64,000 bases of DNA, taken from positions 47,310-111,309 of the forward strand of contig JAEUHI010000002.1 in NCBI GenBank assembly GCA_016795385.1, in the 5' to 3' direction. Positions 55,212 through 62,959 of the stretch are shown one piece after another. Position 1 is the first letter of the stretch. Every line of letters begins with the position of its first letter. This DNA comes from Verrucomicrobiales bacterium (GTDB lineage Bacteria; Verrucomicrobiota; Verrucomicrobiia; Verrucomicrobiales; DEV007). The translations under genes and the position numbers were made by a program. Under the pieces are notes generated by a model that did no database searches, had not been told where the DNA came from, and saw only the letters and a program-made list of their open reading frames with translations.

Positions 55212-57182
55212 ATGAATCGTGATTTATTGATTTGTCTTTTGACGGCAGCCGGCCTCGCCGTCCCTCTCTCGGCCCAAGAGGCCGTCGTCTCCACCCTGGT
55301 GGATCCCGTTGCCACCCTGGATGTGACCACGGTCGAGGCGAACGGCCCCGACCGCACCGTCATCCTCCGCGAAGAAATCGTGCAGGAGGCCTACACCCCG
55401 CTCATCGCCACCAAGACGATCGAAACCGCCGAGGCCCGTCGCGATTTGCTTCCCTCGGTCGACACGATTTCCGGTGCCGAGCTGCGCACCTCACAGCGCC
55501 GCGATCTTGGTGACGTCCTCCAGCACACCGCGGGCGTCCATCTCGTCCAAGCGGGACAGACCGGTTCGCAGAGTTCCCTTTTCATCCGCGGGATGGAGAG
55601 CAATCATGCCGTCGTCCTTCTCAACGGACGCCGCCTCCCCCCCGGCCTCGCCGGACTCTATCAGCTCGAGTACCTCGACGTCTCCACCCTCGAGTCCGTG
55701 CAGATCCTCCGCGGCGCCTCCAGCTCGCTCTATGGGTCGGACGCCCTTGGCGGTGCGATCGACCTGCGCTCCACCGATGCCCGCTTCATCACCGAAGACA
55801 CCCTGAATTCCTTCGTCGAGGCCGGCTCGTTTTCCACCTTCCGCACCGGCCACAAACTCGCCGTCCGCGATGGCCGCCTCTCCTTCGCGCTCGATACCGC
55901 CTGGGTCGAGACCGCGAATGATCGCCCCCGCTCCGATTTCGAAAACGGTGTCCTCCGTGGCAATGTCGCCTACGAGATCGCCGACGGCGTCTACTTCGAC
56001 GTGCTCGGTTACATCCAGGATTCCTTCCTCGAGGTGCCGGGCTCCTCCCTCAGTCCCGCCTTTCCCGAGACGCAGCTCAACGACAACCAATCCTCCCTCT
56101 TCTCGCCGCGTTTCAGCATCCGGCGCGATGAATGGGATTTCTCCACCTTCTACAGCCACTCGCAGAACGAGCTGCAGGCCACCCGCGACGTGAACGGGCT
56201 CGACAGTCTCCTCGAGCAGACCGGCCACGAATTCGAAGCCGTCTTCAACTGGCATCCTGACAAAGACGCCACCTACACCCTCGGTCTCGGTCATTACACC
56301 TACGAATTCGACCGCACCCCCATCATTCCCGGCCCCTTCAATCTGCCGAGCGCCTTCGACTACGGCTATGGCAGCGTCTTCACCCAGGCCGATCTCGGGC
56401 TGCCCGCGGATTTCCACCTCCTCGCCTCGGGACGCTACGACCAGCACGACTCCTTCGAGAGCAAAGCCAGCTGGACCGTCGCCCTCGATCGCACCTTCGA
56501 GGCCACCGGCACCACCCTCTTCGCCAAGGCCGGGACCGGTTACAAGGCGCCGTCCGGTCAGGATTTCATCTTCCTCGCCCCCACCGTCGATCCCTCGACC
56601 CTGCTGCCGGAAGAGAGCCTCACCCGCGAATTTGGCGTGCGCCAGCAGGTCCTCAACGAACGCAGCTCCATCGCTCTCACCTATTTCGAGGCCGACATCG
56701 ACAACCTCATCGACGTGGATCCCTTCACCTTCGTCGATCCCGCCATCGTTGATACCGAGACCTCCGGATTCGAGCTCGAGGCCGTCGTCTCGCCCACCGA
56801 GGGCCTCCGTTTCTACACCAACGCCACCTGGCTCGATGCCACCATCACCGACGGCCAATACCTCGGCGGTTTCGGCGGCAATCCCGGCGACAAACTGCCG
56901 CGCCGGCCCGAATTCGCCCTTTCCGGTGGCGTCGTCGTCAACGGCGACCGCTGGCAGCTCGGGGCCGAGGTCACCGGAGCCTACGATCGCCTCGATTCCC
57001 CCGGGGTCATCCTCGACGACTACACCGTCGCGCGGATCTTCGGCAGCTACGAGATCAACGACCGCCTCGAGATCTACGGACGCCTCGAGAATGTCTTCGA
57101 CCTCGAATACGAGACCACCCAGGGCTACGAGGCGGCCGGATTCGGCGCCTTCGCCGGACTCCGTTTCGTCTGGGGCGAGTGA
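55212..57182 (+). CDS. TonB-dependent outer-membrane receptor (BtuB-like)
   Basis: 656 residues from ATG 55212. Signal peptide (LLICLLTAAGLAVPLSAQ), then a plug domain at about residues 80-200 (ISGAELRTSQRRDLGDVLQH, then SLFIRGMESNHAVVLLNGRR and ESVQILRGASSSLYGSDALG). A 22-strand-type barrel rich in aromatic residues ends with AFAGLRFVWGE. Sequence style and length fit vitamin B12/siderophore receptors; the ligand is not certain. The ABC ATPase 77 bp downstream may form part of the uptake route, but no permease or binding protein is near. Confidence 0.9.
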   Translation: MNRDLLICLLTAAGLAVPLSAQEAVVSTLVDPVATLDVTTVEANGPDRTVILREEIVQEAYTPLIATKTIETAEARRDLLPSVDTISGAELRTSQRRDLGDVLQHTAGVHLVQAGQTGSQSSLFIRGMESNHAVVLLNGRRLPPGLAGLYQLEYLDVSTLESVQILRGASSSLYGSDALGGAIDLRSTDARFITEDTLNSFVEAGSFSTFRTGHKLAVRDGRLSFALDTAWVETANDRPRSDFENGVLRGNVAYEIADGVYFDVLGYIQDSFLEVPGSSLSPAFPETQLNDNQSSLFSPRFSIRRDEWDFSTFYSHSQNELQATRDVNGLDSLLEQTGHEFEAVFNWHPDKDATYTLGLGHYTYEFDRTPIIPGPFNLPSAFDYGYGSVFTQADLGLPADFHLLASGRYDQHDSFESKASWTVALDRTFEATGTTLFAKAGTGYKAPSGQDFIFLAPTVDPSTLLPEESLTREFGVRQQVLNERSSIALTYFEADIDNLIDVDPFTFVDPAIVDTETSGFELEAVVSPTEGLRFYTNATWLDATITDGQYLGGFGGNPGDKLPRRPEFALSGGVVVNGDRWQLGAEVTGAYDRLDSPGVILDDYTVARIFGSYEINDRLEIYGRLENVFDLEYETTQGYEAAGFGAFAGLRFVWGE

Positions 57183-57259
57183 ATCCCCCATTTTACGGCC
57201 CGGCCCCTGCCGTGACTTTTCTGTGGCAATCGGGCCGAGGCCCCGTTAGCCTTCCGTCC

Positions 57260-58096
57260 ATGGCAGCGACTGTGTTCGAGATGGAAGACGTGTCCGTGCA
57301 ACGAAGCGGACGAAAAATCCTCGAGGGGATCAACCTCACCGTCGAGCGCGACCAGCATTGGGTCATCCTCGGAGGGAACGGCTCGGGCAAGACCTCTTTG
57401 CTCAACGTCCTCATGGGTTACCTCACCCCCACCACCGGCGAGGTCCACATGCGCGGCCGCGAGGATGCCGTGAACTCCGCCTCCCAGAGCTGGGACGACT
57501 GGCGCAAACGGATCGGTTTTGTCAGCAGCAGCATCTCCCAGCTCATCGAGCCCGCCGAGACCGCCCTCGAGATCGTCCTCTCCGGACGCCATGCCATGGT
57601 CAATTACTGGCAGCAGGGCGAAGACGATCCCGCCGAGATCCGCGCCGCCGAAAAGGTCCTCGAGAAAGTGAACGCCACCAGCCTCCGCGACCAATCGTGG
57701 GCGACGATGTCGCAGGGCGAGCGCCAGCGCGTCCTCATCGGGCGGGCTCTCATCTCCCAGAAGATGGAGGTCCTCGTCCTCGACGAACCCTGCGCCGGAC
57801 TCGACCCCGTCGCGCGCGAGCATTTTCTCCAATTCGTCGAAGAGCTCACCGAGAAGGGATCCTTCCGCTCCCTCCTCCTCGTCACCCACCACGTCGAGGA
57901 GATCATCCCCGCCATCACCCACGCCCTCGTCCTCAAGGAGGGACAGGTCATCGCCCAGGGTGAGAAACGCCGTGCCCTCAATTCCTTCAGCCTTTCGGAA
58001 GCTTTCGGCGCGGAATTGAAACTCCGTTCCCGTCTCGGCCGCTACCGGCTTTACTACGGCGACGAATTCATTCCCGAAGGCGGGCAGGTCGTGTGA
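57260..58096 (+). CDS. ABC transporter ATP-binding protein
   Basis: 278 residues from ATG 57260. Walker A GGNGSGKTSLL (about 38-48), Q-loop in VSSSISQLIEPAETALEIVL, signature MSQGERQRVLIGRAL (near 150), Walker B VLVLDEPCAGLDP (near 172) and switch His in LLLVTHHVEEI. This resembles the free-standing YlmA/ModF-type ATPases. No permease is adjacent. It follows the TonB-dependent receptor and could be co-transcribed with it. Confidence 0.92.
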   Translation: MAATVFEMEDVSVQRSGRKILEGINLTVERDQHWVILGGNGSGKTSLLNVLMGYLTPTTGEVHMRGREDAVNSASQSWDDWRKRIGFVSSSISQLIEPAETALEIVLSGRHAMVNYWQQGEDDPAEIRAAEKVLEKVNATSLRDQSWATMSQGERQRVLIGRALISQKMEVLVLDEPCAGLDPVAREHFLQFVEELTEKGSFRSLLLVTHHVEEIIPAITHALVLKEGQVIAQGEKRRALNSFSLSEAFGAELKLRSRLGRYRLYYGDEFIPEGGQVV

Positions 58097-58244
58097 GGCC
58101 CCGCGTGGGGGTCGTCATCGCAGCTGCCAATTTGCACGATGGATTCCGGCAAAACGCCCGGCTGAGCCGGGATCGCTCCGTGAAGATTCCCTTTGCCCCG
58201 GGAGCCTTCGCGCGGCACGGCTTCTGCAAAAGAATGGGCTTGTC

Positions 58245-58694
58245 ATGAAAACCTTGCCCTCCCTCATCTTCCTCGCAAACCGTGGCCGCCTCCTGGCCTA
58301 CCGATCCACCCCTGCCGATCACCTCGAGCCGATCGATTCGCTCGAGCCCGTCGAAGGCAATCGCAAGATCTCCGAGCTGGTCACGGACCAATCCGGATCC
58401 TTTCCCGCCGTCGGTCCCGCCATGGCCTCCCACGAGAGTCTGCCGCTCCTCGATGAAATGAAGATCCGCGCCGATCGCCAGATCGCCGCGAAGATGATGG
58501 AAATCCTCGAGCGGGAGCAGCCGTTCTCGTGGGCCTTTGCCGCACCGTCCGAAATCAATGCCGCCCTCCTCGAACGGCTGCCCTCGGAGCTGAAGGGGCA
58601 TCTCGTGCGCAATCTCAAGCTCGACCTGACCAACCTGCCAACCGCCGAGGTGGCGTCACGCTTTCTCGCGGAGGCACGGGCCGCGGTCCGTTGA
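58245..58694 (+). CDS. Host-attachment-protein-like (baeRF-type) hypothetical
   Basis: 149 residues, soluble. The pattern IFLANRGRLLAYRS at the start, then ADRQIAAKMMEILEREQPFS, FAAPSEINAALLERLPSELK and LVRNLKLDLTNLP, fits the host_attach/baeRF families (archaeal release factor fold), named from an Agrobacterium protein but of unknown activity. ATG 58245. The 148-bp spacer upstream contains a CCCGGC/GCCGGG stem at 58159-58173. Confidence 0.65.
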   Translation: MKTLPSLIFLANRGRLLAYRSTPADHLEPIDSLEPVEGNRKISELVTDQSGSFPAVGPAMASHESLPLLDEMKIRADRQIAAKMMEILEREQPFSWAFAAPSEINAALLERLPSELKGHLVRNLKLDLTNLPTAEVASRFLAEARAAVR

Positions 58695-58762
58695 CGACCT
58701 CGTCCGCGCCCTCGATCACTTGGCTTTCCCTTTCAGGGGAAGTGACGAGGTGCCCCGCTGAG

Positions 58763-58979
58763 GCGCCGGCCCGGGTGGACGGAGCCCCGGCAGCGCTGGA
58801 CCGCGGGCATCGGTCTCGCGAAGGTCCGGTGCCGCGTCGATCCGGGCGTGTGCGGAGCATCGGTGGCTGAGGGGCGGCCGGTGCTTCGGTGATGCTGGGT
58901 CCGGTCGATCATCGGTCCGGGAGGGCGGAGGATGTGGCGGAGGACCGGGGCGATGGATCGGGAATCCCTGGCCTATCGT
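58763..58979 (-). repeat. Gene-less cassette body, distal truncated copy (repeat family 1, copy A)
   Basis: About 216 bp closely similar, with scattered substitutions, to 63468-63683. Read on the minus strand it begins exactly at an attC core (ATAGGCCAGGGATT). It diverges from copy B near 58763 and no attC follows, so this is the broken distal end of the cassette array. Its frames are not conserved between copies, so it is not coding. Confidence 0.8.
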
Positions 58980-59032
58980 CAAAGGCCATCGGACGGGCGG
59001 CAGCCCGTTCGATGCGCCGCCTAGTTATGGCC
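58970..59032 (-). other. attC site 1 (of the lipoprotein cassette)
   Basis: Imperfect 63-bp inverted repeat. On the minus strand it runs GGCCATAAC ... GATAGGCC, with arms CATCGAACGGGC/GCCCGTCCGATG around a TGCC tip and unpaired bases. The R'' core CCATAAC is complementary to the start of its own cassette (GTTATGG at attC 2). The R' core is GAT instead of GTT. The stop codon of the 59025 gene lies inside the site. Confidence 0.78.
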
Positions 59033-59480
59033 CCTCTTTCTTGAGGCGTTCGATTTCCATTCTCAGTTCCTTATTCTCATCGATAACCTTCATCATCTCT
59101 TCTCTCCAAGTTGAGGCCGATTCAAGTGGGAGGGGGTCCCAAGTCGCAAGGTCGCCTTCGGCCTCCTTTAGCTTTCGAAACTCTTCTTGCATGGCCTTCT
59201 CGAGCACAGCGAGGTGCGCGGCCTGCGCTGATCGAATGGATTCATGTTCCTTTCTTGCTGCCGCAATCTTCGCTTCTAGAACTGCCTTCTTCGCCTCGAA
59301 TTCATTCTCCAGATTGTTCGCCATTACGGCTGCGGCGTCTAATTCGCCTTCGAGGTGGGCAATCTCGCTTTCCAATGCCGAGGGCGTCTCTTGAGGAGAT
59401 TTTTCGACATGGTCCGGCGGCGCTTTTGAGTCGCAAGCGATCAGGATCAAAGCGATAGCGTATGTCACTAGTCGAATCAT
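59025..59480 (-). CDS. Cassette-encoded lipoprotein with coiled coil
   Basis: 151 residues. Lipobox-like LILIAC with Cys at about residue 16, then an uninterrupted Glu/Ala/Lys-rich heptad pattern from about residue 35 to 150 (ESEIAHLEGELDAAAVMANN, then KKAVLEAKIAAARKEHESIR), so a rod-like coiled coil anchored to a membrane. No homologue recognised. ATG 59480 lies 14 bp inside the cassette start; the TAA stop falls in attC 1. Confidence 0.75.
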   Translation of the reverse strand: MIRLVTYAIALILIACDSKAPPDHVEKSPQETPSALESEIAHLEGELDAAAVMANNLENEFEAKKAVLEAKIAAARKEHESIRSAQAAHLAVLEKAMQEEFRKLKEAEGDLATWDPLPLESASTWREEMMKVIDENKELRMEIERLKKEGP

Positions 59481-59486
59481 TTCTTT

Positions 59487-59545
59487 GCCATAACGTCAAG
59501 GCGACTCACGGCTGTAAGCCGTTGAGTCCGCCGTCATGTTCGGTT
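59487..59545 (-). other. attC site 2
   Basis: 59-bp imperfect inverted repeat: minus-strand AACATGACGGCGGACTCA against AACGTCAAGGCGACTCA, with bulged bases as in attC extrahelical bases, and tip ACGGCTTACAGCCG. R' core GTTATGG. R'' is ACCGAAC, which does not match the start of its cassette (GTTGTGC): the only mismatching pair in the array. Confidence 0.8.
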
Positions 59546-60060
59546 TCCCATCTCTGGAGTGAATATAGTTGTTTCAACGTGGTTGCGGGATACTGCTCAC
59601 CCCAAAAATCAACCATTTCTTCGATTCCAGCCGCACAAGGGGACCAATCGCTAGAGGTAATCTTCCCTGTATTGTCGATCAAAACAGATGCATTAAATTC
59701 ACCGCGCGGTCCTGGAGCGCAAACACCATGATACATCGCAGCAAGAACCCAATCCGACTGATTTAGTCGTCGGAGTGAGACGTCGTTTCTCCATTCGACT
59801 GGGACTACTCCACTCATATCGTAGCTTTCAAACTTACTGACCCATTCTTGGATGAATCTCTCGCGCTCTCGTCTCAGCGGTTGGATGAGGAGATAATCAG
59901 TCGCGAAATGTAGTCCGACGACTGCTGTCGCTATAAAAAACAAGACTCGAAAAAGCTTCGGCTTCATGATTTTTCGACCGAACGTCTGAGGCATCGTAGC
60001 CCAATCCGGGGTCACGGCCTCGACTTGAAGGTAAGGATTCGGATCAGATAAGTCAATCAA
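59506..60060 (-). CDS. Cassette-encoded single-span membrane protein
   Basis: 184 residues from TTG 60060, whose start overlaps the stop of the preceding gene by 8 bp. The N-terminal DPNPYLQVEA resembles the NPY motif at the start of many planctomycete/verrucomicrobial membrane proteins, which supports this start over the ATG at 59967 (MKPKLFRV). One span (LFRVLFFIATAVVGLHFATD) precedes an external domain of 130 residues with SSDWSPCAAGIEEMVDFWGE. Family unknown. The TGA stop lies within attC 2. Confidence 0.7.
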   Translation of the reverse strand: MIDLSDPNPYLQVEAVTPDWATMPQTFGRKIMKPKLFRVLFFIATAVVGLHFATDYLLIQPLRRERERFIQEWVSKFESYDMSGVVPVEWRNDVSLRRLNQSDWVLAAMYHGVCAPGPRGEFNASVLIDNTGKITSSDWSPCAAGIEEMVDFWGEQYPATTLKQLYSLQRWETEHDGGLNGLQP

Positions 60061-60454
60061 CTCGCGGCGGGATTGGGCTTATGATCGCCGTCTTGTTGTG
60101 CTTGGATTTTGGGATCAGCGTCGCCGCCGTCGAAAGCCCTACAAAGACAATGTAGCCTCCGACAATCTGGGTCAGAATCACCAAATCTCCAATCCAGCGG
60201 AAAGGTATCGGATCGCCACTGATGTAGGTCAGCTCCAAGAATGTGATACGACATGCTGAGACGATCATAACTCCCACAGCAACAGATCCAAAAGCCAGAT
60301 GAAGAGTTCGAAAATAACTCGGAGTTCTCGGGCTGTTGAATGACCACGCCAGGATAGCGAGAGTTCCCAAACAGGAAATCGTGAGCAGAATCGGAAAGCT
60401 ACTCTTCAGCGCTCGTGCGTAGATCTCGAATTCATTTACCGGTTCCGGACCCAT
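60053..60454 (-). CDS. Cassette-encoded four-span membrane protein
   Basis: 133 residues, ATG 60454, 23 nt inside the cassette start. Four hydrophobic segments (SFPILLTISCLGTLAILAWS, LAFGSVAVGVMIVSACRITF, IGDLVILTQIVGGYIVFVGL and a shorter one). No recognised family. Overlap with the next gene implies the two are expressed together from one two-gene cassette. Confidence 0.7.
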   Translation of the reverse strand: MGPEPVNEFEIYARALKSSFPILLTISCLGTLAILAWSFNSPRTPSYFRTLHLAFGSVAVGVMIVSACRITFLELTYISGDPIPFRWIGDLVILTQIVGGYIVFVGLSTAATLIPKSKHNKTAIISPIPPRVD

Positions 60455-60476
60455 CTTGCAGATCGCTCATTTTTGA

Positions 60477-60573
60477 GCACAACGTTTAATGTGGTGGCAC
60501 GGCGGCGCAGGACTCATAGAGCGAAGCGAACGAGGGAGCTTATCCGCCGTTGCCACCCACGACGTGTTCTGCC
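60477..60573 (-). other. attC site 3
   Basis: 97-bp site. The arms on the minus strand read GGGTGGCAACGGCGG against TGGTGGCACGGCGG with a bulge, ended by GCAGAAC (R'') and GTTGTGC (R'). The longer variable tip holds TCGCTTCGCTC. R'' complements the start of its cassette (GTTCTGC). Confidence 0.83.
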
Positions 60574-60583
60574 TGCCTTTTTG

Positions 60584-61339
60584 CTATTGAAGCCCCAGTT
60601 CACGGCTTGCGGTGGTTACTGCCTTTTGAACGGCCAAGAGCTTCTTGTAAACCCCTGGGCGTGATGAAAATCGGTCGATGCTGTTACGATACCGGAGGTA
60701 ATACATGAAAGTCTCCGCAAAATCCTCACAGCTCAGTGTGGCGGCATACTCCGACACGAAATCATCACGAAGAGTCTTGCGATAAAGGGCCATTCGCTCG
60801 CGGTCATTCCGACAGGAATTTAGTGAGCTTTGGAACTTACGACTGCGCTCCACCCGCCAATGCCACTCTTCAGCGGGAGATGCGGATACTTCATTGTATG
60901 GAATCACAAACGCCTTGGAATACCATGGACGCTCAAAGAAATCAGGCTCTAGCCAGTGCCATGCGTGAGCATATTCATGCCGAATTGTATCCGTGAGTGT
61001 TCCACCTGGGACGAAGGCTGTCGCAGGCAGATCGCGGGGCAAATAAATAACGCCTTCACGATATCCGACTAGGCGCGATAGCCATCCAGTCTGCTCGTAA
61101 ACGAATCCAGCCTCGCCGTAGCTGGGTAGAAATGCAACCTCTAGCTCGATATCATCGAGATACACACCGTCGGCTAAGAGCCCAACCTCGGCAAGCTCAC
61201 CTCGAACCTTGTTGTATGCTCGATTCACATCACCCATCCTAGAATCAAGCGACCAGTGCGCAGAAGCTATCCGCCAAGCTTCTTTGGTCGCCAGTTGGAG
61301 GGCTTGCTTGCCCAAAGTTGAGAGGATCGACTCAATCAT
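60584..61339 (-). CDS. Cassette-encoded putative zinc metallopeptidase
   Basis: 251 residues, ATG 61339. The gluzincin-type motif TIRHEYAHAWHWLEP (HEYAH, near residue 121) is followed 80 residues later by FVSEYAATLSCEDFAETFMY, whose Glu could be the third zinc ligand. The N-terminus is a short amphipathic helix without a signal peptide, so the protein would act in the cytoplasm or be released otherwise. It resembles the catalytic part of zinc-binding peptidases such as anthrax-lethal-factor-like ones only in these motifs. Substrate unknown; a toxin or housekeeping protease are both open. Confidence 0.72.
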   Translation of the reverse strand: MIESILSTLGKQALQLATKEAWRIASAHWSLDSRMGDVNRAYNKVRGELAEVGLLADGVYLDDIELEVAFLPSYGEAGFVYEQTGWLSRLVGYREGVIYLPRDLPATAFVPGGTLTDTIRHEYAHAWHWLEPDFFERPWYSKAFVIPYNEVSASPAEEWHWRVERSRKFQSSLNSCRNDRERMALYRKTLRDDFVSEYAATLSCEDFAETFMYYLRYRNSIDRFSSRPGVYKKLLAVQKAVTTASRELGLQ

Positions 61340-61349
61340 GATTTTTTTG

Positions 61350-61406
61350 GCAGAACGTCAGGTCGCAGGCGACGGCGAAGCCGTTGCCTGTCGACCCTTG
61401 TTCGCG
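61350..61406 (-). other. attC site 4
   Basis: 57-bp site: GCAGAAC end, arms GTCGCAGGCGACGGC/GCCGTTGCCTGTCGAC with one bulge, tip GAA, and GTTCGCG end. On the minus strand R'' CGCGAAC complements the start of its cassette (GTTCGCG at attC 5). Confidence 0.83.
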
Positions 61407-61422
61407 ATCTGGTCCGGGTGGG

Positions 61423-61998
61423 TCATTTGCGTAGAGTAAAGGCTCTGTCTTCACCGTTCGGGGAAAACTTTGGAAGGAGAATCTCGTTGCTTGTGTTGGT
61501 AATTTCGATGGTAACGCCAGCTCCAGTCCCAGGTCGAATCTCAAGAAGACCATTTCTCGCTATCTCCCAATTCCAGGGTGTTTTCGTTTCTGCGAGGATC
61601 AATTCTCCTCCTCTTTGAAATTTGGCGTCTTGCCCCTGAGCTTGTCCTGGTGCCCCGTAAATCCAAGCGTTGGTCATTAGGTGCTCTTCAAGTGCCTTCT
61701 TTTGTTCTTGGGTGAGGCTCGTACTCTGCGCTGGACGGGTTTTTTCAGAGGAAGTGTCATGGATGCCAAGCAGTTTAATTTCGGCGTCACCAGCTAGCGC
61801 GTCTTCAAGCTTCCCTGATTTCGTGAACTCCATCTTCATCTTTTCAAGTTCAGCGACATAGGTTCTTCGAATTGGAGTGAGCGCTCGTTCGGACGCAGCC
61901 TCAAATCCAGACCGCAAAGTTGTGAGCTTCTCCGGTTCGGCGGAAATGGAGTGAATAGCCACAGTTGCAGCAAGAAGAGTGAAAGTGATCTGTTTCAT
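61423..61998 (-). CDS. Cassette-encoded secreted protein
   Basis: 191 residues, ATG 61998. Signal peptide (MKQITFTLLAATVAIHSIS), then a helical segment with LEKMKMEFTKSGKLEDALAG and DAEIKLLG, a phrase I know from many verrucomicrobial and planctomycete exported proteins, and a C-terminal beta domain (NWEIARNGLLEIRPGTGAGV). This suggests capture of a gene from within the same superphylum. Function unknown. Stop lies 17 bp before attC 4. Confidence 0.72.
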   Translation of the reverse strand: MKQITFTLLAATVAIHSISAEPEKLTTLRSGFEAASERALTPIRRTYVAELEKMKMEFTKSGKLEDALAGDAEIKLLGIHDTSSEKTRPAQSTSLTQEQKKALEEHLMTNAWIYGAPGQAQGQDAKFQRGGELILAETKTPWNWEIARNGLLEIRPGTGAGVTIEITNTSNEILLPKFSPNGEDRAFTLRK

Positions 61999-62017
61999 TT
62001 TGCTAATGTTAATGGTT

Positions 62018-62143
62018 CGCGAACGTGGAGGCCGCTCGACCCGATCCCGGGGGCGCGGCTGCGATGGCAGGATACACGAATCGGACCACGGAAGTCAATC
62101 AACGGCTGGCGGGGATCGGGTTGAGCGCGCCGGCTGGTTCTCG
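62018..62143 (-). other. attC site 5 (long type)
   Basis: 126-bp site. The outer arms GCGAACGTGGAGGCCGCTCG and the complement of GAGCGCGCCGGCTGGTTCTC pair with bulges, and CGACCCGATCCC pairs with GGGGATCGGGTTG; the inner part is a long variable tip. R'' CGAGAAC complements its cassette start (GTTCTCG). Nearly the same sequence recurs at attC 8 and 9. Confidence 0.82.
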
Positions 62144-62340
62144 GACCCCGATCGTCCCTCCGACGCTGCATCCCGAGATGTCGATGTCTCCCGTGTCCGA
62201 TCCTGCGTCGGTCGGGCGCGATGGCTGGCGGTGCCCCGGATTCTCCGGAGGATGGGCGATCCGGCGGAGCCTCGGGTCTGCGGAAGCCCGGCATTGTTTC
62301 GGAGCCCCGGGCATCTGGCGGTGGATGGGAAATCTTTCTC
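62025..62340 (-). repeat. Gene-less cassette with its attC (repeat family 2, copy C)
   Basis: Almost collinear with 63683-64000, with scattered substitutions and a few small indels, and includes attC 5. No frame is conserved between copies and no start with coding character is seen; the 433 bp between 61998 and 62432 hold only this cassette and attC 6. It separates two gene cassettes. Confidence 0.82.
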
Positions 62341-62398
62341 CGAGAACGTCAAAGTGGGCTCAGGGCTGTAAGCCCTTGAGCCCCACGCCTAGTTCTGC
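62341..62398 (-). other. attC site 6
   Basis: 58-bp site: CGAGAAC end, arms GTGGGCTCA/TGAGCCCCAC with a bulge, tip AGGGCTGTAAGCCCT, GTTCTGC end. Tip and arms resemble attC 2. R'' GCAGAAC complements its cassette start (GTTCTGC at attC 7). Confidence 0.83.
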
Positions 62399-62431
62399 CG
62401 GTTCGGTTCTGTGGCGGTAGATTTTCGCTGC

Positions 62432-62812
62432 TCATTCGTTGGAACCTGTCTCAGTGCGCGTTTCAAGGTCGGCAATATAGGCGATCCAGAAGTGTTCGTC
62501 AGTAATGAAATCCTCCATCCGAATGTCCTCGTCCCGCCGACGCCCCAATCGAACGTTCAGCGCGCGAGCACCCATTTCAGCGGCAACCCCACCTCGACGG
62601 ACACAAAAGAGAAGATCACCGCAACTGATGTTTTTGGATTGGGGATCGGCGCAAAGCAGATTTGCAGCAGCGATAAGACGGAGAACCTGATCGGCATCCT
62701 GCGGAAGATCCTCACGAATGACCTCCTTCGCTTCGTCGATCGAAAAAGACGGTAGGATCGTTAATGAAGCACGCTTAAGCACTCTTTTCCTGGCTCTGCT
62801 TTGGCGTCCCAT
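62432..62812 (-). CDS. Cassette-encoded hypothetical soluble protein
   Basis: 126 residues, ATG 62812. A very basic start (MGRQSRARKRVLKRASL) is followed by a helical body (SFSIDEAKEVIREDLPQDAD, then LIAAANLLCADPQSKNISCG) and an acidic C-terminus (EDFITDEHFWIAYIADLETR). No recognised motif, no signal peptide or span. The basic tip could bind nucleic acid. Stop lies 33 bp before attC 6. Confidence 0.65.
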   Translation of the reverse strand: MGRQSRARKRVLKRASLTILPSFSIDEAKEVIREDLPQDADQVLRLIAAANLLCADPQSKNISCGDLLFCVRRGGVAAEMGARALNVRLGRRRDEDIRMEDFITDEHFWIAYIADLETRTETGSNE

Positions 62813-62828
62813 CGTGAAGTTTCTTTAG

Positions 62829-62952
62829 GCAGAACGTCGAGTCCTCCTACGCCTCACCGAGGGCGAGGGTGGAATACGGAGTTGAGGTTGTAGCGGTCAT
62901 GGAGGCTGGAACTGGAGGCGGGTCAGGCGTTAGGAGTGACGTCTTGTTCGCC
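62829..62952 (-). other. attC site 7 (long type)
   Basis: 124-bp site: GCAGAAC end, arms CCTCCTACGCCTCACC against GGGTCAGGCGTTAGGAG with bulges, and GTTCGCC end. The tip of about 60 nt is unlike the other long sites. On the minus strand R'' GGCGAAC complements the cassette start (GTTCGCC at attC 8). Confidence 0.8.
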
Positions 62953-62959
62953 TCATCTC

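Noticed and set aside
58716..58982. 88-residue His/Pro/Arg-rich frame in the gene-less cassette, and related frames at 63384-63755 and 63406-63972
   Set aside because: Frames shift between repeat copies and run through attC sites, so the shared peptide pieces come from shared DNA, not from a conserved protein.
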